This document shows, one piece after another, positions 7,878 to 15,224 of a stretch of 64,000 bases of DNA; position 1 is the first letter of the stretch; each line of letters starts with the position of its first letter. The notes below the pieces were generated by a model. That model saw only the letters and a program-made list of their open reading frames with translations, was not told the origin of the DNA and searched no databases. The translations under genes were made by a program, and so were the position numbers. Origin of the DNA: a virus; IMG/VR virus record IMGVR_UViG_3300031952_000001, positions 1 through 64,000 of that record. One strand, given 5' to 3'.

Positions 7878-7909
7878 TTTAAAAAATCCGACAGCTCCCA
7901 CGGTATACT
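7878..7909 (+). promoter_or_regulatory. Candidate phage late promoter, copy 2 (tail operon)
   Basis: TTTAAAAAATC (7878-7888), 13 bases, then GGTATACT (7902-7909). Both boxes and the spacing match the motif at 196-227. TATACT would be a good -10, whereas no -35 TTGACA is present. The motif sits in the 102-base gap before the tail sheath, whose ATG lies 47 bases downstream, and probably drives the whole tail operon. Confidence 0.55.
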
Positions 7910-7956
7910 AGCCTCACGACAGAGGCCTTTCACCACCTCCAGGGAGGTTTTCTACG

Positions 7957-10461
7957 ATGGCAATCAGCATTTCGAAATATGTCGATCCAGGCGTGTACAT
8001 CGCGGAAGTGATTGTCCCTGGTGCGATTTCCGTCACTTCTGAGCGCACGCTGGGGATCATCGCCATCGCTCCGCGCACCCGTCGCAGTGTGGATGAGCCG
8101 GTCACCCGCGGGAAGATCTACGCGGAGGTGCTGACTCTGTCCGTGGGGTCTCCCCATGTGGGGACCTTGGCGAACACCTCGAACAGGTCCAGGAACAACG
8201 CGCAGCTGTACATGAACGGGAACCCCTTGGGGCTCGCGGACTGGCAGTTCCTGGCTGCGCGCCTGGTGGGCACCGAGTGGGCTGGCGCGACGGTGGACGT
8301 CTCCCTGGCGACCGGTACCCCCTACTTCACCCTGTCCCTCGACGGGAAGCGCGCCGTCACTCTGAACTTCGATGCCCTGGTGCCGCTGGTTGGCGGTGTT
8401 CAGGCGGTCGCGACTCCGACGGACATCTGCAACGCCATCAACTACGCCCTGGCGAATGCGCTCGGGCCGTTCTTCTCGATCTACGGCCTGACCTACGCCG
8501 CGGTGGCGACCCACGCGGTGGGCCTGGTGAATGAGATCATCACCCTCACGTCGCCCTCGACGGAGCCCACTTCCGATCTGAAGGTGTTCATCTCCCCGAA
8601 CGCGGCGCTCGACGGTGCGTCCACGATCTCGACCGCTGCGTGGACTCCCGCGGTGGGCGCGGGTGTTCAAGCCACCACACGTCTCCAGGTGTTCGACGCG
8701 GCGTACACATCGTCCGCGGTCTACACCTTGGACTACGTGTCGGTCGACGTGCTGGTCGATGCGCTGGACAATGCCGGCACCTCTACCCCGCTGTCGGACA
8801 TCAACTACCTCGGTTCGTACCCGGGCGGTGTGGACTACACGAAGAACACGGACTACGAAGTCGGCATCGCCAACGATGTCGACTGGGACGTGACTACCTG
8901 GGTGCAGGCGACGGCGACCACGTTGGATTTCGTCGCCTTCCCGCCGACCATCGTGGCGGCCACCAACGACAAGCTCCTGATGTCCATCAACAACCGCACC
9001 CAGGTCCTCGTGACCTTGACCCCGGGCGCTCCGACGACTCCGGCGATTGTGGCCGCGGACATCAACGCCGCGCTGGCCTCGATTGCGAGTGCGTACGGCC
9101 CGGAGTTCTCGCACATGGCGGTCGTCGTGGGCAACACGGTGCGGATCCGGTGCCCGGACGACTTCGAGAACTACCTCCCGGAGAAGGGTGTCGCCAGCTC
9201 GATTCAGTTCCGGGCGACCGCTGCGAACGCCTTCACGACGCTGTTCGGCGCGATCACGCTGCCCTACACGGCCCAGGGCACCGGGAAGCGACCGGCGTTC
9301 GGGACGAACTACTACTGCACGTACGACTACGTCCGCCCGGCCACGGACTACACGACGGGACACCGTGTGTACGATCCGGATCAGCTCTACCAGTACACGA
9401 CCAAGCTGACGATGCAGAACTACCTGGTCAACAAGCTCTGCGTGGCGGGGGAGATCGCGTTCGAGAACGGCATCTCCTCGATGTACCTCTTCCAGATCAA
9501 CGACTCGGTGGCCCCCGGCACCCCGACGCAGCTGGAGATCAACACCGCGCTCGACGCCGCGAAGGAGTATTCGACCGTCACGGACGTCGTCACCATCGAC
9601 ACGAGCCTGGACACCGCGGTGTACCAGATGCTCCACGTCGCGGATCAGTCGTCGATGCTCGAAAAGCACTACCGCCGCGGCTGGTTCAGCATGGCACGGA
9701 ACACGGACGTCGGTGATCCCGACACGCCGGACACGTTCGTCTACCGGTCGACCAAGACCTTGCAGCCGGGCAACACCTCCCCGGGCCGCGGCCGGCTGTT
9801 CCTGATCGCTCCGGGCAACGCGACCAGAACCATCAAGCTCGACACGAGCCAAGAGATCGATCTCAACGTGGACGGCACGTACATCGCCGTCGCCGTCGCG
9901 TCGGTGTTCACCGCCCTCCCGAGCCCCTCGTCGGCGCTCATCGGGCGCTTCATCACGGGCTTCAAGACCGAGGGCTTCGGGACGTACCTCCGCGGCGAGC
10001 GCCACACGCTGGCGGACAAGGGCGTTCTCGTGGTCACGCTCGACGCCGGCCGCCTGGTCATGCTCGACCCGATCTCCACCGAGGCCGGCGGTGCCAAGGT
10101 GGTGCAGTTCGAGGAGCCGGCCTCCAGCGCGCAGAAGGACGCGGTCACGAAGACCGTCGACACCCTGCTCGCGGGCAACGTCATCGGTGTGGTTCCGGAC
10201 GATCTGAGCGACTTCATTTCGGACTGCAAGAAGTGGATCTTGCTCGGCATCACGGCGAACATCACCAATGGCTCGATTGCGGCCTACCGCGACCAGTCGG
10301 GGCTGCCGCGTGACATCGACGCTACGACGGACATCGTGGTGTACCAGTCTACGACTGATCCCAGGACCTTCTACTTCAAGTATTGGTACAACCTGAAGTA
10401 CCCGGCCAAGAGGTTCTTCGGTGAATACTCGGTCGACAACCCGTTCTTCAGCCCCGCCTAG
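7957..10461 (+). CDS. Contractile tail sheath protein
   Basis: The product is 834 residues, longer than the roughly 400-660 usual for sheath proteins. The N-terminus KYVDPGVYIAEV matches the conserved PGVY start of sheath proteins, and the C-terminal third (residues about 640-830) contains the conserved domain with an IVVYQS...-type strand, which interlocks subunits by donated strands. The central 400 residues are a beta-rich, Thr/Ala-rich insertion probably exposed on the tail surface. The protein polymerises around the tail tube and contracts on infection. Two tail-tube genes follow directly, as expected. ATG 7957 is preceded by GGGAGG (7941-7946). Confidence 0.9.
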   Translation: MAISISKYVDPGVYIAEVIVPGAISVTSERTLGIIAIAPRTRRSVDEPVTRGKIYAEVLTLSVGSPHVGTLANTSNRSRNNAQLYMNGNPLGLADWQFLAARLVGTEWAGATVDVSLATGTPYFTLSLDGKRAVTLNFDALVPLVGGVQAVATPTDICNAINYALANALGPFFSIYGLTYAAVATHAVGLVNEIITLTSPSTEPTSDLKVFISPNAALDGASTISTAAWTPAVGAGVQATTRLQVFDAAYTSSAVYTLDYVSVDVLVDALDNAGTSTPLSDINYLGSYPGGVDYTKNTDYEVGIANDVDWDVTTWVQATATTLDFVAFPPTIVAATNDKLLMSINNRTQVLVTLTPGAPTTPAIVAADINAALASIASAYGPEFSHMAVVVGNTVRIRCPDDFENYLPEKGVASSIQFRATAANAFTTLFGAITLPYTAQGTGKRPAFGTNYYCTYDYVRPATDYTTGHRVYDPDQLYQYTTKLTMQNYLVNKLCVAGEIAFENGISSMYLFQINDSVAPGTPTQLEINTALDAAKEYSTVTDVVTIDTSLDTAVYQMLHVADQSSMLEKHYRRGWFSMARNTDVGDPDTPDTFVYRSTKTLQPGNTSPGRGRLFLIAPGNATRTIKLDTSQEIDLNVDGTYIAVAVASVFTALPSPSSALIGRFITGFKTEGFGTYLRGERHTLADKGVLVVTLDAGRLVMLDPISTEAGGAKVVQFEEPASSAQKDAVTKTVDTLLAGNVIGVVPDDLSDFISDCKKWILLGITANITNGSIAAYRDQSGLPRDIDATTDIVVYQSTTDPRTFYFKYWYNLKYPAKRFFGEYSVDNPFFSPA

Positions 10462-10486
10462 TAGGGGTAGGGGAGGAGGATAGCAG

Positions 10487-10933
10487 ATGCAAGTCCCGTA
10501 CACAGGAATTCGTACTAGCCATGCGATCTCCATCCGCGTGGGCAGCACGACCATCGGCCAGATCCAGACCTGGGCTCCGACCCAGTCGAGGACCATCACG
10601 CCGGCCTACGAGCTGCGCTCCGAGACTTCCGGAGAGGTGACTGAGAACATTCCCGGGAACGTCACGGGCCTGACGATCCAGGTGAGCCGCTACGACTTGT
10701 TCACCGCCAAGATGGAGCAGGTCTGGGGCACCTCGAAGGCGCTGTGGATGCTTTCGAATCAGAATATCCCCCTCACGGTCGAGGAGAAGTGGCGCAATCC
10801 GAACATGATCGTCGAGAAGTTCGTCTACGAGGGCTGCTGGTTCTCTCAGCTCGGGCGCAACATGCAGGCGCAGGGTGACAGGATCGTCCTCGTCAACGCC
10901 ACCCTCGCCTACGTCAAGTGCCGCCCGTACTAG
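10487..10933 (+). CDS. Tail tube protein, paralogue 1
   Basis: The product is 148 residues, the usual size of a phage tail-tube subunit, and its gene lies directly after the sheath with a strong ribosome binding site (GGGGAGGAGG). The sequence (IRTSHAISIRVGSTTIGQIQ at the N-terminus, AQGDRIVLVNATLAYVK at the C-terminus) aligns along its whole length with the next gene. Tube subunits stack as hexameric rings inside the sheath and carry the DNA. I infer this shorter copy forms the main tube because it lacks the insertion of its neighbour. Confidence 0.8.
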   Translation: MQVPYTGIRTSHAISIRVGSTTIGQIQTWAPTQSRTITPAYELRSETSGEVTENIPGNVTGLTIQVSRYDLFTAKMEQVWGTSKALWMLSNQNIPLTVEEKWRNPNMIVEKFVYEGCWFSQLGRNMQAQGDRIVLVNATLAYVKCRPY

Positions 10934-10939
10934 AAACCC

Positions 10940-11545
10940 ATGCCTGTACCGCGTACTGATCTCCGAACAAGTCACGCCATAACGCTTCGTGCAGCGGATA
11001 AGACGATAGGGCGGATCCAGAGCTGGGGTCCTTCGCAGGGCCGGGACGTCAAGCTCAAGTTCGAGATCAATGCGGTCGGTACCGGAGCCCCTATAGAGGC
11101 CGTCCCCGGCATTGCGACTTCCCAGGTTATTCAGGTGGCTCGCTACGATCTCTACGTTCAGAAAATGGAGGAGATCTGGGGTATGCCGAGGCCTCTGTGG
11201 GCCCTGACAGACCAGCACAACCCCATCGACATCGAAGAGAAGTGGATCAAGTTTGGAACGAAAGAAAAACCACTGATTCCGGGCATGGAGACTGTCACAA
11301 CTTCCTCCTTGCTGGATAAGGTCGGGTCGACGAAGTTCGGAAAAGCACTGGGGATCGGAACCGCGAACGAGCTGGGAGGCATAGACATCGGACCTGCCGG
11401 CGCTGGTCAGGAAATAACGGTTGAGAAGAACTGGTATTCGGGATGCTGGTTCACGAGCATGGGCCGTGTGATGCAGGCACAAGGAGACCGTTTAGTGCTC
11501 GTAAACGCCACTTTGGTGTATGTGAAGATGCGACGTTTGATGTAG
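10940..11545 (+). CDS. Tail tube protein, paralogue 2 with insertion
   Basis: The product is 201 residues. It matches the preceding tube protein at both ends (LRTSHAITLRAADKTIGRIQ; AQGDRLVLVNATLVYVK) and in the middle (QVARYDLYVQKMEEIWG), but carries about 50 extra residues near positions 110-160 (KEKPLIPGMETVTTSS... to ...GIDIGPAGAGQEI). The extra segment is Gly/Ser/Thr-rich and would form a loop or small domain on each subunit. It could be an alternative ring type, a tube tip or tube-baseplate adapter. The gene starts six bases after the first copy's stop and has only a weak ribosome binding site, suggesting lower expression. Confidence 0.75.
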   Translation: MPVPRTDLRTSHAITLRAADKTIGRIQSWGPSQGRDVKLKFEINAVGTGAPIEAVPGIATSQVIQVARYDLYVQKMEEIWGMPRPLWALTDQHNPIDIEEKWIKFGTKEKPLIPGMETVTTSSLLDKVGSTKFGKALGIGTANELGGIDIGPAGAGQEITVEKNWYSGCWFTSMGRVMQAQGDRLVLVNATLVYVKMRRLM

Positions 11546-11566
11546 AGTTCGTCATCGACAAAACAC

Positions 11567-11581
11567 CCCGGAAACCCCGGG
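11567..11581 (+). other. Small GC hairpin before the tail chaperone gene
   Basis: CCCGG (11567-11571), a five-base loop AAACC, and CCGGG (11577-11581) form a five-pair stem in the gap between the second tube gene and the chaperone. There is no T tract, so it is not an intrinsic terminator; it may act on mRNA processing or attenuate expression. Confidence 0.25.
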
Positions 11582-11600
11582 AGAAGGGAGCGAAAGCGCC

Positions 11601-12131
11601 ATGTCGAACGAAACGACCAACCCCAAGAGAATATTGGACGATCTCGCGAGGGAACTCGACGGAGACTGCCTGGAGGACACCTTCACCTGGAAGGGCCGGA
11701 AGTTCAAGATCAAGCTCTTGAACGAGGAGGAGTCGAACTGGAGGAACGGGTTCGTGAACATGGGTAGTGGGTTCTCGACCATCACGTCGTGGCGGCTGCC
11801 TACCCTCGCCATCGGAATCCGGGAGATCGACGACGTCCCTGTGTTCGAGTTCTTCCGCTCCGAGTGGGAGGCGACCGAGAAGGGCCGGGAGGTCGTGCGT
11901 CTCATGGAAGGTCGCGGCACCTTCAGCATGAAGTATTTCTCTGCTGAGCACCTCATGCAGTACCTGGGGCGGCGTCCTCCCGAGGCTCTGGAGGAGATGT
12001 GGAAATACTACAAGATGCTGGAGGACCGTCGTGAGGAGGCCCAAGACAACGTAAAAAAATCCTCAGGGGAGGGTTCGGAGAAGGCCGAGAGGCCGAGTGG
12101 GACCGAATCTTCCCCGTCTGGAGAAGAGTAG
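11601..12131 (+). CDS. Tail assembly chaperone, short form
   Basis: The product is 176 residues: a folded N-terminal domain (to about residue 150) and a low-complexity tail (KKSSGEGSEKAERPSGTESS). Position between tube and tape-measure genes, size, and a -1 slippery site near the 3' end identify it as the equivalent of lambda gpG, which coats the tape measure while the tube assembles. The ATG at 11601 follows AGAAGGGAG. The low-complexity end after codon 153 is what is read when ribosomes do not shift. Confidence 0.75.
   Translation: MSNETTNPKRILDDLARELDGDCLEDTFTWKGRKFKIKLLNEEESNWRNGFVNMGSGFSTITSWRLPTLAIGIREIDDVPVFEFFRSEWEATEKGREVVRLMEGRGTFSMKYFSAEHLMQYLGRRPPEALEEMWKYYKMLEDRREEAQDNVKKSSGEGSEKAERPSGTESSPSGEE
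12053..12059 (+). promoter_or_regulatory. -1 ribosomal frameshift slippery heptamer
   Basis: Seven A's read in the zero frame as (gt)A AAA AAA, a canonical -1 slippery sequence. After slipping, the next codon starts at 12059 and the -1 frame stays open to 12880. No stop codon interrupts between the heptamer and the downstream reading frame. Confidence 0.8.
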
Positions 12132-12880
12132 TCTCCCGGTTCAAGATCAAAGCGAAGATCTTGACTCGGCGGATGATGTGTCTTGGCGACCCCCGGCTGA
12201 AGGGGATGAACGACACCCAGTGGGTGTTCGAGCTGGAGGCCATGAATCTTCAGGACAAGGAGAAGTATGACGACCTGCGCATGCTCTCCGACATCACGAA
12301 GAAGCAGATCATCTCCATGCTGGGGCTGAATCTGCTTCCCGTGGAGGACGAGAAGACTGGCCTGCTTCGTCAGCCCGAAGAGCACGAGTGCCTGCCCCTC
12401 GCCATCATGATCGGCAGGGACGACATCCTGGCGGCCATCAAAGAGCGCCAGGAGCAGTACGGCACTCAGGAAGAGGTTCGCGCACAGCTTGAGTCTTCTG
12501 ATGCGCTCATGGGATCCGGAAAGGCGGAAGATACGGGTGTTGTGGAGATGAGTCCTGACGAGCTGGAGGAGTTCATGAAGGATGAGGGGGACGTCGAGTT
12601 CGAGAACGCCCCTGAAGATCTCCGCAAGGCCATGAAGTGGGGCGGGCGCGATACCCAGATGCTCTTGGAGAACCTCGTGCTGTCCAAAGACGATCTTGGA
12701 GATGATCCTCTGGAGGATCTACCGGCAAGGACTTTGGGGAGGGCCCGTTCGGACATCAAGGATTCCCTGAAGACACGTCCAGTAGTCAGTGGCATCGAAG
12801 TCGAGGAGGTAGAGTTAAGGTCTACGAAGGGCCTTGAGGTAAAATCAGATCGACCTGTGGTGACGTTGGACATCGAGTGA
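12059..12880 (+). CDS. Tail assembly chaperone, frameshift extension (long form)
   Basis: This frame is exactly -1 to the upstream chaperone gene and has no convincing start of its own: the first ATG pair is deep inside the open frame and only a TTG without ribosome binding site lies at 12161. Reading through the seven A's yields a fusion of about 153 + 273 = 426 residues, equivalent to lambda gpGT, which recruits tube subunits to the tape measure. The extension begins with a basic helical segment (ILRGGFGEGREAEWDRIFP) and ends in an acidic region. It stops four bases before the first tape-measure gene. Confidence 0.75.
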   Translation: MLRGGFGEGREAEWDRIFPVWRRVVSRFKIKAKILTRRMMCLGDPRLKGMNDTQWVFELEAMNLQDKEKYDDLRMLSDITKKQIISMLGLNLLPVEDEKTGLLRQPEEHECLPLAIMIGRDDILAAIKERQEQYGTQEEVRAQLESSDALMGSGKAEDTGVVEMSPDELEEFMKDEGDVEFENAPEDLRKAMKWGGRDTQMLLENLVLSKDDLGDDPLEDLPARTLGRARSDIKDSLKTRPVVSGIEVEEVELRSTKGLEVKSDRPVVTLDIE

Positions 12881-12884
12881 GGGA

Positions 12885-15218
12885 ATGGCCGAGGTTCAGA
12901 CATACCTGCTCAAGTGGGACCTGGACAAGTTCCGTGACCAGATCGCGGACTCGCAGGCCACGTACACGAAATTCGGGTCCGCCCTGCGTGACCTTGTCGG
13001 AGCGGTTTCAGGAGACCTGACCGCCCTTCAGCAGCGTGCCTCGGCGGTCTCGTCTACCCTGGTAGGCCTCACTCCCCAGATCGAGCGGTCGGTTCAGACG
13101 TTGAGGGAGGGGTCTTCTTCGGCGAACCAACTGCTGGAGTCCATCGCGAGAAGCGGCTCCAGGATCGCAGCGGACATGTCCAGGGCGACCGCTGGGGCCC
13201 CTGGAGCGGGTAAGGGTCCCCAAGGAAGCCCTCCCGGTGTCGACAAGGCAGAAGCCCAGGTAGAGGGCGTAAAAGCGTCTGCCATCATCGCCTTGGACAT
13301 GGCGAATGAAGCCTTGTCCAAGGTGAGTGAGGCGCTGAAGATCATCGAGCGCAACAAGAAGGCCTTGAAAGCGGAGATGACTGCGGCCGAGAAGCTCATG
13401 AAGGATGAGCTGAAGAACGCTGCCGCCAAGGTCAAGGAGGTGGTCAGTCACATGCCCGGAGGGGTTCTGTCGAGCGGTCTCCTCGGCGGCCTTCTGGGGG
13501 CCATGATCCTGGGGTACACCGAGACGGACCGCGTCAAGGCCCTCTCCGGAGAGGTCCTGAACGTCTTTGAGGCTACGGGGGAGTCTCTGTCGTCCAAGGC
13601 TGGGATCAAGGCTCGGGAGTTCTTTACGGGTCCGAATGGTTTCGTAGAGAAGGCGCAGTGGTTCTATGGGATCTCGAAGGAAGAGTCCATGGGAGTCCTG
13701 AAGACCATGGTGGACGCCGGCTACAAGGGCAAGCAGATCAGTGCGTCGTTCAACAAGTCCCTCGGAGAGGTCGGTTCGAACGTTGCAGTTTTGTCCATGG
13801 CGGTGGACAAGCACTTCAACCAGGACACGGGGACCTCCATGAACAACATCATCCAGATCACGACGTCTCTGGGAGATTCTCTGAAGGACGCGACAGACAA
13901 GTACACCAGGCTCGCGTTTGCCGGCCAGCGAAGCGCCATGGGGGTCAGCAAGTTTACGGACTCCGTGATCTCTGGAGCGTCGGCGATGCAGCAGTACGGT
14001 GTCGACGTGGAAGATGTCGCGAGCATGATGAGCACTGTTCAGAAGCACTACCAGGACATGGGACTGAGCCCTCAGTACGCAGGAGACCGGGCTACGCAAG
14101 CCGTCTCAGGCCTGATGACCAGCATGGCGAACATGAACCCTGCGGTGAAGGCTCTCGTCATGCAGCGGATCAACCCCGGTCTCTCCGGTCTGGACGCTCG
14201 GCAGGCGTTCGAGGACGGGTTCAAGAGGGTGATTTCCGGAGAGGACAAGAACTTTGCGTCGAAGGCCGCTATGGCGTTGTACCAGTACGCGGCTGAAGGA
14301 CGTGACCGGAGCGGTGCTATAAAAATCTTGGAGGGTGTTGCCGGCATGCAGAACCAGCCGGCCGCTACTTTGGTGGACACGAAGGGTGAGCTTGTCAAGG
14401 TGAATGCCCTCACGGAGTTGAATCAAAAGGAGACGGCCAACCTGAAGAATTCTCTCATAACCGAAGGTGAGAGGCTCTCTGCTCTCGCTAAGATGCAGCG
14501 GGAGCTGTACAAGGCGATTGCTTCTATAGGCAAGGGGCTTTTGAAGATCCTCACCGGCCTCGTTGGGGTCCTTGTGATGGGCTTTAAGTCTCTTCCTGTG
14601 CTCATCATGGCCCTTATACCAGGCTCTCAGGTTGGGTGGGCTGAGCTAAATGAGCTATCCCGAAAATTCGATGCTCTGAGCACGAGCATAAGCTCCGGTG
14701 CTCAGGACATGAAGACCGGTTTTGGAATGCTTCCTGACATTTTCGGTAAGGAATTTTCAGATGATCTGAAGCCCTTGCTCGATGTGCTCAAGTACGACGT
14801 GCCGAAGTACGCCAGTGGGGGTGTAGAAATGCCCTCCCCGTTTGAATCTATGGAGGAGAACGCTAGAAGAGTTAAGGCCATAAAAGAGGAAATGATAAGT
14901 GATATTACAGAACTTGTTGCTGACGAAGATACACGTAACATGTTGATCGGTGAAATCAAGTCCGGTGTTGTTACGTCGCGAGGTCTTGCGTCCTACATTA
15001 AGAGTCGAGAAGACGCGAAGACTCGGGAACGGTTTGAAGGGAAAAAAGAAGCAGTAACCCCCAAACTCAAAATGAAAGACGTTGGCCTCAAGTATAAACC
15101 CCTCAACACGGCAGAGATACGGGCTGCCGCTAAGAAGGGAGCAATACTTACAGCAGGGCAGCAGAGGTCTTTGACGTTGAAGGTGGACAGGGACATCCTC
15201 AAGCACATGGGGCAGTAA
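12885..15218 (+). CDS. Tape-measure-like protein 1 of 3
   Basis: The product is 777 residues, mostly helical, located directly after the chaperone pair as expected of a tape measure protein. Helical N-terminus (1-190), a hydrophobic Gly-rich turn at 193-211 (GGVLSSGLLGGLLGAMILGY) followed by TETDR, long helical body, and two further hydrophobic segments around 545-580 (LLKILTGLVGVLVMGFKSLP). The core aligns with the next two proteins at the GYTE/D-xxR box and at a YAGDRATQAVSGLM box near 400. Tape measures set tail length and exit ahead of the DNA. The last 150 codons are distinctly more AT-rich. ATG 12885 follows GAGGG. Confidence 0.75.
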   Translation: MAEVQTYLLKWDLDKFRDQIADSQATYTKFGSALRDLVGAVSGDLTALQQRASAVSSTLVGLTPQIERSVQTLREGSSSANQLLESIARSGSRIAADMSRATAGAPGAGKGPQGSPPGVDKAEAQVEGVKASAIIALDMANEALSKVSEALKIIERNKKALKAEMTAAEKLMKDELKNAAAKVKEVVSHMPGGVLSSGLLGGLLGAMILGYTETDRVKALSGEVLNVFEATGESLSSKAGIKAREFFTGPNGFVEKAQWFYGISKEESMGVLKTMVDAGYKGKQISASFNKSLGEVGSNVAVLSMAVDKHFNQDTGTSMNNIIQITTSLGDSLKDATDKYTRLAFAGQRSAMGVSKFTDSVISGASAMQQYGVDVEDVASMMSTVQKHYQDMGLSPQYAGDRATQAVSGLMTSMANMNPAVKALVMQRINPGLSGLDARQAFEDGFKRVISGEDKNFASKAAMALYQYAAEGRDRSGAIKILEGVAGMQNQPAATLVDTKGELVKVNALTELNQKETANLKNSLITEGERLSALAKMQRELYKAIASIGKGLLKILTGLVGVLVMGFKSLPVLIMALIPGSQVGWAELNELSRKFDALSTSISSGAQDMKTGFGMLPDIFGKEFSDDLKPLLDVLKYDVPKYASGGVEMPSPFESMEENARRVKAIKEEMISDITELVADEDTRNMLIGEIKSGVVTSRGLASYIKSREDAKTRERFEGKKEAVTPKLKMKDVGLKYKPLNTAEIRAAAKKGAILTAGQQRSLTLKVDRDILKHMGQ

Positions 15219-15224
15219 TTTTAG

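Noticed and set aside
7930-10599. 889-codon open frame on the minus strand opposite the tail sheath
   Set aside because: It mirrors the GC-rich codons of the sheath gene, is packed with Arg/His/Val/Asp, and has no ribosome binding site or recognisable domain.
12161-12880. Independent gene starting at TTG 12161
   Set aside because: No ribosome binding site, and the frame is open upstream to the slippery heptamer; frameshift extension is the better explanation.
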